A stretch of DNA of 7,595 nucleotides from GCA-2718595 sp963935005 (GCA_963935005.1 CAWWAX010000076.1:1-7595); one strand, 5' to 3'. Numbered from the stretch's first letter, positions 1-5,900 are shown. Notes: generated by a model from the letters alone, not told the origin. Program-made: numbers and translations.

Positions 1-6
1 CATCAG

Positions 7-89
7 CGGAGCCGGTGGGATTCGAACCCACACACCCTTTCGGGCGCCGGTTTTCGAGACCGGTGCAATACCAGTTATGCGACGGCTCC
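7..89 (-). tRNA. tRNA-Ser(CGA)
   Basis: Class II tRNA of 83 nt that reads UCG. The acceptor stem is a perfect 7-bp pair (8-14 with 83-89). The anticodon stem ccggt/accgg (47-51, 59-63) encloses a 7-nt loop with the anticodon at 54-56. The long variable arm around 33-46 and discriminator G73 (position 7) are the serine hallmarks. CCA is not encoded. This is the last tRNA of the array in transcription order; whatever lies downstream is outside the window. Confidence 0.97.
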
Positions 90-127
90 TTTATGCTCCC
101 TTGATCCAGCGCTTGCAACTTTCAAAA

Positions 128-201
128 TCGGGGCGCCCGGATTTGAACCGGGGACCTCTGCGTCCCGAACGCAGCGCTCTACCGGGCTGAGCCACGCCCC
201 G
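128..201 (-). tRNA. tRNA-Pro(CGG)
   Basis: 74-nt tRNA that reads CCG. The acceptor stem (129-135 with 195-201) begins with the C1-G72 pair typical of bacterial tRNA-Pro, with A73. The anticodon stem ctgcg/cgcag (158-162, 170-174) holds a loop with CGG at 165-167. CCA is not encoded. It duplicates part of what a U34 proline isoacceptor could read. Confidence 0.97.
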
Positions 202-254
202 ATCTCAAGCTTCTGATCGACGTTTGAAATCACTCACAGGGATTCATGTAAAAA

Positions 255-338
255 CGGACGGGGTGGGATTCGAACCCACGAAGGTGTAAACCCACATGAT
301 TTCCAATCATGCGCCTTAAGCCACTCGGCCACCCGTCC
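255..338 (-). tRNA. tRNA-Ser(GGA)
   Basis: 84-nt class II tRNA that reads UCC/UCU. The acceptor stem is perfect (256-262 with 332-338), discriminator is G73 (255), and the anticodon stem catga/tcatg (295-299, 307-311) frames GGA at 302-304. It has a long variable arm. CCA is not encoded. It is only 16 bp from tRNA-Ser(GCT), and the two share much of their D and T arms, which suggests tandem duplication. Confidence 0.97.
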
Positions 339-355
339 ATATCATTCTAAAAAAG

Positions 356-439
356 CGGAGGGAGTGGGATTCGAACCCACGCGGACTTGCGTCCAACGCC
401 TTAGCAGGGCGTCGCCTTAAGCCACTCGGCCATCCCTCC
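356..439 (-). tRNA. tRNA-Ser(GCT)
   Basis: 84-nt class II tRNA that reads AGC/AGU. The acceptor stem pairs 357-363 with 433-439, with discriminator G73 at 356. The anticodon stem acgcc/ggcgt (396-400, 408-412) encloses GCT at 403-405. It has a long variable arm and no encoded CCA. It is one of three serine isoacceptors in the array. Confidence 0.97.
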
Positions 440-450
440 AACATTGTCCA

Positions 451-523
451 TTGCCCCGCTAGGGCTCGAACCTAGACTCTTCGGAACCAGAATCCGACGT
501 GTTGCCAGTTACACCACGGGGCA
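451..523 (-). tRNA. tRNA-Gln(CTG)
   Basis: 73-nt tRNA that reads CAG. The acceptor stem (452-458 with 517-523) starts with U1-A72, as usual for bacterial tRNA-Gln, with A73. The anticodon stem tcgga/tccga (481-485, 493-497) frames CTG at 488-490. CCA is not encoded. Whether it is charged by GlnRS or by the Glu-to-Gln amidotransferase route cannot be told from this window. Confidence 0.97.
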
Positions 524-526
524 AAA

Positions 527-599
527 AGCCACCTGTCGGAATTGAACCGACGACCCCGTCATTACGAGTGACGTGCTCTACCAACTGAGCTAAGGTGGC
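527..599 (-). tRNA. tRNA-Thr(CGT)
   Basis: 73-nt tRNA that reads ACG. The acceptor stem is perfect (528-534 with 593-599) and the discriminator is U73. The anticodon stem cgtca/tgacg (557-561, 569-573) frames CGT at 564-566. It lies 3 bp from tRNA-Gln and 6 bp from tRNA-Ala(CGC), so it must be released by processing of a shared precursor. CCA is not encoded. Confidence 0.97.
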
Positions 600-605
600 G
601 ACAAA

Positions 606-678
606 TGGAGCCGAGGGGAATTGAACCCCTGACCTCAGCATTGCGAACGCTGCGCTCTCCCAACTGAGCTACGGCCCC
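606..678 (-). tRNA. tRNA-Ala(CGC)
   Basis: 73-nt tRNA that reads GCG. The acceptor stem (607-613 with 672-678) contains the G3-U70 wobble, the main identity element recognised by alanyl-tRNA synthetase, with A73. The anticodon arm at 636-652 closes with a G31-U39 wobble and carries CGC at 643-645. Apart from the anticodon arm and one T-loop base it is almost identical to tRNA-Ala(GGC) at 1147-1219. CCA is not encoded. Confidence 0.97.
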
Positions 679-682
679 CCAA

Positions 683-721
683 GTCCACTTGGCCAACTAG
701 TTTATCCCTCATAAAGTGGAC
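683..721. repeat. 8-bp inverted repeat between tRNA-Val and tRNA-Ala
   Basis: gtccactt (683-690) and aagtggac (714-721) are perfect inverted repeats 23 bp apart. They fill most of the spacer between the 3' end of tRNA-Val(GAC) and the 5' end of tRNA-Ala(CGC). No T run follows on the minus strand, so it does not look like an intrinsic terminator. It could fold in the tRNA precursor and guide processing; that role is inference. Confidence 0.5.
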
Positions 722-724
722 AAA

Positions 725-799
725 TGGGCGCGAGAGGACTCGAACCTCTGACCTCTACGATGTCAACGTAGCGCTCTAACCAGACTGAGCTACGCGCCC
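725..799 (-). tRNA. tRNA-Val(GAC)
   Basis: 75-nt tRNA that reads GUC/GUU. The acceptor stem is perfect (726-732 with 793-799), with A73. The anticodon stem ctacg/cgtag (755-759, 767-771) frames GAC at 762-764. CCA is not encoded. Confidence 0.97.
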
Positions 800-845
800 G
801 ACCACTTCTTCAACTCCGTTTATGTATAAAATGCTTTTCTTTCAG

Positions 846-920
846 TGCGCCCGGAGGGACTCGAACCCCCGGCCTCCTGATCCGTAGTCAGGCACTCTAA
901 TCCAACTGAGCTACGGGCGC
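846..920 (-). tRNA. tRNA-Arg(ACG)
   Basis: 75-nt tRNA with acceptor stem 847-853/914-920 and A73. The anticodon stem cctga/tcagg (876-880, 888-892) frames ACG at 883-885. In bacteria A34 of this tRNA is converted to inosine by TadA, so it reads CGU, CGC and CGA. Its anticodon loop (CTACGGA) shares the A34, G36-G37-A38 pattern with the adjacent tRNA-Leu(AAG). CCA is not encoded. Confidence 0.97.
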
Positions 921-936
921 ATTCTCTTTTTCCCAA

Positions 937-1020
937 TGCCCACGACAGGACTCGAACCTGTACGCCGTTGCCGACACTGGGTCCTTAACCCAGCCTGTCT
1001 ACCAATTCCAGCACGTGGGC
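937..1020 (-). tRNA. tRNA-Leu(AAG), unusual A34 anticodon
   Basis: 84-nt class II tRNA. The acceptor stem is perfect (938-944 with 1014-1020) with A73, as in other tRNA-Leu. The anticodon stem ctggg/cccag (977-981, 989-993) frames a loop TTAAGGA with AAG at 984-986. The variable arm is long and can form a 5-bp stem capped by GCAA. Bacteria normally use GAG for the CUU/CUC leucine codons; A34 outside tRNA-Arg is rare. If TadA deaminates A34, this tRNA would read CUU, CUC and CUA. The fold is intact, so it does not look like a pseudogene. CCA is not encoded. Confidence 0.95.
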
Positions 1021-1045
1021 AAAACCAACCAACTTTTTCAAAAAA

Positions 1046-1131
1046 TGCTCGAGGAGGGACTCGAACCCTCACGAGGTTTAACCCTCACAGGGACCTGAAC
1101 CCTGCGCGTCTACCAATTCCGCCACCCGAGC
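1046..1131 (-). tRNA. tRNA-Leu(CAG)
   Basis: 86-nt class II tRNA that reads CUG. The acceptor stem pairs 1047-1053 with 1125-1131 with one G-U wobble (pair 6-67), and A73. The anticodon stem caggg/ccctg (1088-1092, 1100-1104) frames CAG at 1095-1097. It has a long variable arm and no encoded CCA. It directly precedes tRNA-Leu(AAG) in transcription order. Confidence 0.97.
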
Positions 1132-1146
1132 AAAGCGCATAAACAA

Positions 1147-1219
<73 letters not shown>

Positions 1220-1257
1220 AGCGACACGAACCTCGTTTCTCATAACAATGTTTTAAG

Positions 1258-1331
1258 CGGGGCTGACGGGACTCGAACCCGCGACCTCCGGTGTGACAGA
1301 CCGGCACTCTAACCAGCTGAGCTACAACCCC
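1258..1331 (-). tRNA. tRNA-Asp(GTC)
   Basis: 74-nt tRNA that reads GAC/GAU. The acceptor stem pairs 1259-1265 with 1325-1331 (one U-G pair), and discriminator G73 at 1258 is the aspartate identity base. The anticodon stem ccggt/accgg (1288-1292, 1300-1304) frames GTC at 1295-1297. CCA is not encoded. Confidence 0.97.
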
Positions 1332-1376
1332 CTCTAACTACATTCTAAACGTGTCAAAAATCTGTACCCCATAATA

Positions 1377-1448
1377 TACCCTCACGGGGAATCGAACCCC
1401 GGTCTCCAGGTTGAAAACCTGGTGTCCTAACCGTTAGACGATGAGGGC
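1377..1448 (-). tRNA. tRNA-Glu(TTC)
   Basis: 72-nt tRNA that reads GAA/GAG, the only U34 anticodon in the array. The acceptor stem (1378-1384 with 1442-1448) has a terminal G1-U72 wobble and A73. The anticodon stem ccagg/cctgg (1406-1410, 1418-1422) frames TTC at 1413-1415. CCA is not encoded. Confidence 0.96.
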
Positions 1449-1465
1449 AAACAGTGCGTCTACCA

Positions 1466-1538
1466 CAGGCCCGGAGGGACTCGAACCCCCAACCCCCGGT
1501 TTTGGAGACCGGTGCTCTACCAATTGAGCTACGGACCT
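1466..1538 (-). tRNA. tRNA-Trp(CCA)
   Basis: 73-nt tRNA that reads UGG. The acceptor stem (1467-1473 with 1532-1538) has A1-U72, and the discriminator is G73; both are bacterial tRNA-Trp identity features. The anticodon stem ccggt/accgg (1496-1500, 1508-1512) frames CCA at 1503-1505. The 3' CCA is not encoded. Confidence 0.97.
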
Positions 1539-1575
1539 CTACCCTCCTACAACTCATGACAAATAAAATAACCAG

Positions 1576-1648
1576 TGGCCAGGGGCGGAATCGAACCACC
1601 GACACCACGATTTTCAGTCGCGTGCTCTACCAACTGAGCTACCTGGCC
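1576..1648 (-). tRNA. tRNA-Phe(GAA)
   Basis: 73-nt tRNA that reads UUC/UUU. The acceptor stem is perfect (1577-1583 with 1642-1648), with A73. The anticodon arm at 1606-1622 has one G-U pair and frames GAA at 1613-1615. CCA is not encoded. Its first base directly abuts a run of seven T (minus strand) that ends a terminator-like hairpin, which leaves no normal leader between that hairpin and the mature 5' end. Confidence 0.97.
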
Positions 1649-1683
1649 AAAAAAATACGCCCAGGGCCTTTCGGCTTCGGGCG
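1649..1683 (-). terminator. Intrinsic terminator-like hairpin upstream of tRNA-Phe
   Basis: Read on the minus strand, an outer stem CGCCC/GGGCG (1679-1683, 1658-1662) encloses a 3-nt by 3-nt internal loop, in which a G-U pair could extend the stem. Inside is an inner stem GCC/GGC capped by a GAAA tetraloop (1666-1675). After TA the hairpin is followed by seven T (1649-1655), the layout of a Rho-independent terminator. It is the second of two such hairpins downstream of the initiator tRNA gene. Confidence 0.65.
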
Positions 1684-1690
1684 GATTGGC

Positions 1691-1725
1691 AAAAAGCGCG
1701 CTCTCTGACTACGCTAGAGGCGCAC
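1691..1725 (-). terminator. Intrinsic terminator downstream of tRNA-fMet
   Basis: Read on the minus strand, GTGCGC-CTCT (1725-1716) pairs with AGAG-A-GCGCGC (1706-1696), giving a 10-bp stem with one T-G wobble, one bulged A and a 9-nt loop. Five T follow (1695-1691). This fits a Rho-independent terminator for transcription starting before tRNA-fMet. A second hairpin with a T run follows only 8 bp further on. Confidence 0.7.
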
Positions 1726-1793
1726 TCCAGTCGACCGCCTTATCCTACTAGATCGTGTGTCGACAATGGACCACTTGCAGGCCCACCTAGCGT
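1711..1793 (-). other. Structured segment, possible small RNA or 3' trailer of the fMet transcript
   Basis: The 204-bp gap between tRNA-fMet and tRNA-Phe has no gene, but this part can fold as a three-way junction on the minus strand. A closing 7-bp helix ACGCTAG/CTAGCGT (1787-1793 with 1711-1717) encloses two hairpins. One is TGGGCC/GGTCCA with a 7-nt loop (1767-1785); the other is a GTCGAC/GTCGAC stem (1759-1764 with 1730-1735). The terminator at 1691-1725 follows, and its top two base pairs overlap the closing helix. I recognise no known RNA family. It may be a small RNA ending at that terminator or simply trailer sequence. Confidence 0.3.
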
Positions 1794-1852
1794 CTGTCTC
1801 GAACATAGCCTTCTCCAGAACATCAATTCCATTACAAATCTTTATTCAGTAA

Positions 1853-1926
<74 letters not shown>

Positions 1927-1941
1927 ATAATTTAGGATCAA

Positions 1942-1970
1942 AACATATTTGACATCTCTCAAAGGTTCAA
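1942..1970 (-). promoter_or_regulatory. Candidate sigma-70-type promoter for tRNA-fMet
   Basis: On the minus strand, TTGAAC (1965-1970) and TATGTT (1942-1947) are separated by exactly 17 bp, close to the -35/-10 consensus. The -10 box ends 15 bp before the first base of tRNA-fMet, so transcription would start within a few bases of the tRNA. It lies between the fahA stop and the tRNA gene. If the host uses Bacteroidota-type promoters this match may be fortuitous. Confidence 0.5.
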
Positions 1971-2013
1971 GGCTTACAGAAGTCAAACTCGATGTCCTGC
2001 AGGATAGCAGTGG

Positions 2014-3327
2014 CTATTTCGTTACGACGATTCCTCTACACTCTCCCAAACCAATTTGCTGAAATTCACCGTTTCCTCTCAGGTGCCCTCTCAGGACAAT
2101 CTCGTCTCCGTCTTCCAGGAATCTCCGAATTTCACCTGAAGGAAGCCGGACCGGGTTTTCGCCTCCGCCAGTGAGTTCCAGTAGACATCCCGCTGAATTT
2201 ACTTCCTTTCCTGAAACAGTACCCGTTCCCATCAGGTCACCTGCCTCAAGTGGACAGCCGTTACTGGAGTGGTGGGCGATCATTTGACCTATGGTCCAGT
2301 ACAGATCCGCCAGTCGAGCTGAAGAAAGCGGATAGTGAGGTATCGATTCCTCTCGCATTTTGAGGCTTTGAATCCAGACTTCGACAATGGCATCAATTCC
2401 ACCACTTTGACGATTCTTATCCGATGATAGATATGCAAGCGGCTCTGGCTCTCCAGAGGCACGAGTGCGACTCGGGCATCTAAAAGGCAACAGAGCTTCA
2501 GCTGTGACTAGCCAAGGCGATATCGAAGTGGCAAAATTCTTACCCAGGAACGGCCCCAGTGGTTGAGCTTCCCAGGCTTGAATATCACGAGCAGACCAAT
2601 CGTTCAGTAATGAGATTCCAGCAAAATGCTCGTCCACTTCTTCCAAAGAGAGCGGCTCCCCTAGGTCATTGCCCGGACCGATCCATGCGCCGATCTCTAG
2701 TTCATAGTCTAACCGGGAGGTTGGCTCAAAGGACGGTGTGTCTCCGATTAGCTTTTGACCCGATGGGCGGTTTATCGGAGTACCATCGACTACTAGAGAA
2801 GAGGCACGGCCGTGATATCCTATTGGAACCCAACGGTAATTAGGCAGCAATGGGTTGTCAGGCCTGAAGAGGGCTCCGACTCTTTGAGCATGATCGATAG
2901 ATCCATAGAAATCGGTGTAGTCTCCGACCTGGACTGGAAGTATCATTTCGATATCACGGATTGGATGCAGGTGACGGGCAACCAAGTTCCGCTTATCGGC
3001 CCCCACCTCTGTCGAAAGTAAATCGCTGATAAAAAGCCTTGTTTCTCGCCTTTCGGATCCGGACAATGCCAGCCAGCCATTCAATGTGGGCGCAGCAAAA
3101 GCATACTGAATTCTAGCATCGAGACTGTCCAGCAAGCCTTCCTCGGCCAGGCTTTTTAGGTCTACCACTTGATCCAGGATTCGTATCCCTATGGAACCCT
3201 CAGAAATCTCTCCTGACTCACGAAAAACTCCCAGAGGAAGATTCTGGATGGGAAAATCACTCTGTTTCTGTGACTGGCCATCGATCCAAGTAGCTCTGCT
3301 GGGGTCATGAGAACGGTCTGGTTTCAT
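2014..3327 (-). CDS. fahA: Fumarylacetoacetase
   Basis: 437-residue cytoplasmic fumarylacetoacetase (EC 3.7.1.2), which cleaves 4-fumarylacetoacetate to fumarate and acetoacetate, the last step of tyrosine breakdown. The N-terminal SDFPIQNLPLGVF (23-35) and the catalytic FAA-hydrolase domain (from about 125) match the animal-type enzyme. By family alignment the metal ligands are D139 (in DYTDFY), E209 and E211 (in DYELE) and D243 (in LNDWSARD). The catalytic pair is H146 and E375, with K263 in LGKNF. The protein has about a dozen more N-terminal residues than vertebrate FAH (about 419 aa). The ATG start is chosen because no other Met occurs before the conserved block; it has no Shine-Dalgarno. 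The gene diverges from hpd. Confidence 0.96.
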   Translation of the reverse strand: MKPDRSHDPSRATWIDGQSQKQSDFPIQNLPLGVFRESGEISEGSIGIRILDQVVDLKSLAEEGLLDSLDARIQYAFAAPTLNGWLALSGSERRETRLFISDLLSTEVGADKRNLVARHLHPIRDIEMILPVQVGDYTDFYGSIDHAQRVGALFRPDNPLLPNYRWVPIGYHGRASSLVVDGTPINRPSGQKLIGDTPSFEPTSRLDYELEIGAWIGPGNDLGEPLSLEEVDEHFAGISLLNDWSARDIQAWEAQPLGPFLGKNFATSISPWLVTAEALLPFRCPSRTRASGEPEPLAYLSSDKNRQSGGIDAIVEVWIQSLKMREESIPHYPLSSARLADLYWTIGQMIAHHSSNGCPLEAGDLMGTGTVSGKEVNSAGCLLELTGGGENPVRLPSGEIRRFLEDGDEIVLRGHLRGNGEFQQIGLGECRGIVVTK

Positions 3328-3409
3328 CTAATTTCAAAGTATGGCAACTCATACTCCCCGCTCGTGTTTTGAAAAAAACCAACGTTTTATGTTTCGATCC
3401 TGTCATGAA

Positions 3410-3439
3410 TCTATCAGTATAGACATCTATTTTATAGAT
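3410..3439. promoter_or_regulatory. Tandem CTAT-ATAG palindromes in the fahA-hpd divergent region
   Basis: Two adjacent inverted repeats lie in the 181-bp gap between the divergent fahA and hpd genes. One is tctat-CAGT-ataga (3410-3423) and the other atctat-TTT-atagat (3425-3439). Both have the core CTAT...ATAG, and their centres are about 15.5 bp apart, roughly one and a half helix turns. Repeated palindromes between divergent catabolic genes suit a dimeric repressor or activator, but no regulator gene is present here to support the assignment. Confidence 0.4.
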
Positions 3440-3508
3440 TTACTATCGCTCTCAGTACCGAAGCAATTCTCAGGTCTACGAGAGTCCAGATAGTGAATAA
3501 TCAAAAAT

Positions 3509-4609
3509 ATGGGGCTATTAATGACAATGAATCCTTTAGGACTTAAAGAGATCCACCACGTAGAATTTTGGGTGGGCAATGCAAAGCAGGCGGCATTCTT
3601 TTTCCGTAATGCCTTTGGATTTTCAGGAAAGGCATATCGTGGCCTCGAGACTAATGAAAGAAACTATTCGTCGCATGTCATATCTCAGAACGAAGCGATA
3701 TTCGTTTTTACATCCCCCTTAAATTCTTCGGGGCCTATCAATGATCACCTGAATCTACATGGAGATGGCGTCAGGGATATCGCATTCCATGTCGAAGATG
3801 CAGACCACGCTTACCATCATGCGATTGCTCAGGGAGCGGTGGGAGAGACTGAGCCCCACGAAGTAGAAGACGAATATGGTCATATTCGACGGGCTGCAAT
3901 TCGCACCTACGGCGACACCATCCATTCTCTGATCTCCTATGAAGACTATTCTGGCCCGTTTCTACCAGGATATCAGCCGCAAGTTATCCCGGGGACCAGT
4001 TGTGGAATCCAGAGAGTCGACCATATCGTCGGAAATGTGGAACTAGGAAAAATGAATCATTGGGCTGATTGGTACAGCAACGTGATGGGCTTCGAGCGAT
4101 ACATTTCATTCGATGACAAGGACATTTCGACTGAGTACTCCGCCCTGATGAGTATCGTCATGAGTGACAACTCTTATTCAATTAAATTTCCGATTAATGA
4201 ACCTGCCGAAGGTAGAAGGAAGAGCCAGATTGACGAATACCTGGAGTATTATAATGGTCCGGGGGTGCAACACCTGGCCATGCTCACAGACGATATTCTG
4301 GAAACTGTGCGAAGCCTAAGAGAACGAGGAGTAGAATTTCTGAGCGTACCTGAATCGTATTACCAAAATCTTCCTGGTCGCATCGGAGAAATTGATGAAA
4401 CCATCAAAGCCATTGCTGATCTGGGTATCCTGGCCGACAGGGATGAGGACGGTTACCTGCTGCAGCTCTTTACCAAGCCAGTGCAAGATAGGCCTACGGT
4501 TTTCTTTGAACTCATCCAGCGAAAAGGTAGTCGGGGCTTCGGAAAAGGAAATTTTAAAGCACTGTTTGAGGCCATCGAACATGAGCAGAGTCTAAGAGGA
4601 AATCTGTAG
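3509..4609 (+). CDS. hpd: 4-hydroxyphenylpyruvate dioxygenase
   Basis: 366-residue Fe(II) dioxygenase (EC 1.13.11.27) of the vicinal oxygen chelate fold, which converts 4-hydroxyphenylpyruvate and O2 to homogentisate and CO2. The N-terminal half (about 14-150) is the non-catalytic VOC domain. The C-terminal half carries the iron facial triad H172 (VDHIVGN), H255 (GVQHLAM) and E334 (FFELIQRKG). The conserved C-terminal GFGKGNFKALFE (343-354) is the substrate-gating helix. Met1 (3509), Met5 (3521) and Met7 (3527) are all possible starts. None has a good Shine-Dalgarno; Met7 gives the compact N-terminus MNPLGLKEIHHVEFW common in this family, so the true start may be 3527. hmgA follows 93 bp downstream in the same direction. 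Confidence 0.97.
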   Translation: MGLLMTMNPLGLKEIHHVEFWVGNAKQAAFFFRNAFGFSGKAYRGLETNERNYSSHVISQNEAIFVFTSPLNSSGPINDHLNLHGDGVRDIAFHVEDADHAYHHAIAQGAVGETEPHEVEDEYGHIRRAAIRTYGDTIHSLISYEDYSGPFLPGYQPQVIPGTSCGIQRVDHIVGNVELGKMNHWADWYSNVMGFERYISFDDKDISTEYSALMSIVMSDNSYSIKFPINEPAEGRRKSQIDEYLEYYNGPGVQHLAMLTDDILETVRSLRERGVEFLSVPESYYQNLPGRIGEIDETIKAIADLGILADRDEDGYLLQLFTKPVQDRPTVFFELIQRKGSRGFGKGNFKALFEAIEHEQSLRGNL

Positions 4610-4702
4610 GATCATTCCAACGTTCATGATGCTAGCCATGTCAGTCCAAACCAAATAAGTTTCTTAAAAGACTAGCTCAGCACCGGGAGAAAGCTTACAA
4701 CC

Positions 4703-5878
4703 ATGCCCTATTACCAGAAACGCGGCGACTTACCTAGAAAGCGTCACATGCAGTTCAGAAATGCTGACGGGGAGCTTTACCCCGAGCACCTGGTAGGAAA
4801 CAAGGGATTTGTGGGAATCTCCTCTCTGCTCCATCATCTACGACCTCCGACTACGGTAAAAAGTGTCGATCTGATCCACAAATTCAACATTGAAGAAGAT
4901 CCGGATCCAAGAATAAGACATCGTCATTTCAAGCTATTCGATCTTCCAGCATCGGGAGACCCGATCCTGGGACGTACCCCCCTGTTGTTCAATCCAGACC
5001 TGACCGCCTGGTTCGTGCGCCCCTCCGAAGAGACTGAATCCTTTTACAGGAACGCGCAGGCTGACGAGCTGGTCTATGTGATTACCGGCAGTGGAAAGCT
5101 GGAAACACAATTCGGAGAGATCGTCTTCAAAGAGGGAGACTACATTGTCGTTCCTAGGGGCGTCCTCCATCGCTTTCACTTTGATGCGACTGACAATTCT
5201 AGTGAAGCAGGATTGGCTTCGCTCCTTGTTTTAGAAGCGCACGGATATTTCCGTGCGCCTAAACGGTACCGCAATGAACACGGCCAATTGATTGAAGGTG
5301 CACCCTACAGCGAACGCGACATTCGACCCCCGACGAACCTACAAACTGTAGATGAAACGGGTGAATTCCCGATCTTGGTCAAACAGTATGATGCCCTGTC
5401 TCAAGTGATTCTCGACCATCACCCGTGCGACGTAGTCGGCTGGGACGGTTATTTCTATCCCTGGGCCCTATCGATTCATGATTTCGAGCCGAAGGTTGGG
5501 CGTTTCCATTTGCCGCCGCCCGTGCACCAGACGTTTGAGTGCGAGGGATTCGTTGTGTGTTCTTTCTGTCCGCGCCCGTTCGATTTCGACCCAGAATCAG
5601 TTCCCGCGCCCTATTCACACTCGAATGTGATGTCGGACGAAGTGCTTTTATATGTTTCGGATGAATTCATGAGCCGTAAAGGCATTTCATACGGATCGAT
5701 GACGTTGCATCCCGACGGTATCCCCCATGGGCCACACCCGGGTCGTACTGAAAGCTCGATTGGCCAGAAGGGTACGAATGAATTGGCTGTAATGTTCGAT
5801 TCGTTCAGGCCTCTCAAGGTTGTTAAAGGACTCGAGCAGGTAGAAGACACCTCTTACATGACCAGCTGGATTGATTAA
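4703..5878 (+). CDS. hmgA: Homogentisate 1,2-dioxygenase, short form
   Basis: 391-residue cupin-type Fe(II) dioxygenase (EC 1.13.11.5), which opens the homogentisate ring to maleylacetoacetate. The N-terminal cupin region (about 115-160) contains GDYIVVPRGVLHRF. The C-terminal catalytic region holds GWDGYFYPWALSI (246-258), H306 in YSHSNVMSDE, and LHPDGIPHGPHPG (335-347) with H342 aligned to the last iron ligand. It is shorter than the 430-450-residue human and proteobacterial enzymes. The carboxylate ligand is ambiguous: D312 holds the spacing of human E341, with E313 next to it. A weak GGGAG lies 13 bp before the ATG. It acts directly downstream of Hpd, and the two are probably co-transcribed. 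Confidence 0.96.
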   Translation: MPYYQKRGDLPRKRHMQFRNADGELYPEHLVGNKGFVGISSLLHHLRPPTTVKSVDLIHKFNIEEDPDPRIRHRHFKLFDLPASGDPILGRTPLLFNPDLTAWFVRPSEETESFYRNAQADELVYVITGSGKLETQFGEIVFKEGDYIVVPRGVLHRFHFDATDNSSEAGLASLLVLEAHGYFRAPKRYRNEHGQLIEGAPYSERDIRPPTNLQTVDETGEFPILVKQYDALSQVILDHHPCDVVGWDGYFYPWALSIHDFEPKVGRFHLPPPVHQTFECEGFVVCSFCPRPFDFDPESVPAPYSHSNVMSDEVLLYVSDEFMSRKGISYGSMTLHPDGIPHGPHPGRTESSIGQKGTNELAVMFDSFRPLKVVKGLEQVEDTSYMTSWID

Positions 5879-5900
5879 AAAAGGATACGGGATATGGTCT

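Noticed and set aside
1995..2004. Perfect 10-bp palindrome tcctgcagga just downstream of fahA, considered as its terminator.
   Set aside because: It has no loop and no following T run, so it cannot be an intrinsic terminator; it may be a chance palindrome.
3368..3395. TTTG ... TAtgTTTc as a Bacteroidota-type -33/-7 promoter for hpd.
   Set aside because: The spacing (16 bp between elements) is shorter than the usual 19-21 bp and the last base of the -7 box differs, so I did not list it as a feature.
4610..4702. Gap between hpd and hmgA, inspected for a terminator or separate promoter.
   Set aside because: Only short partial palindromes (around gctagc and ttcttaaaaga) are visible; none has the form of a terminator or a convincing promoter.
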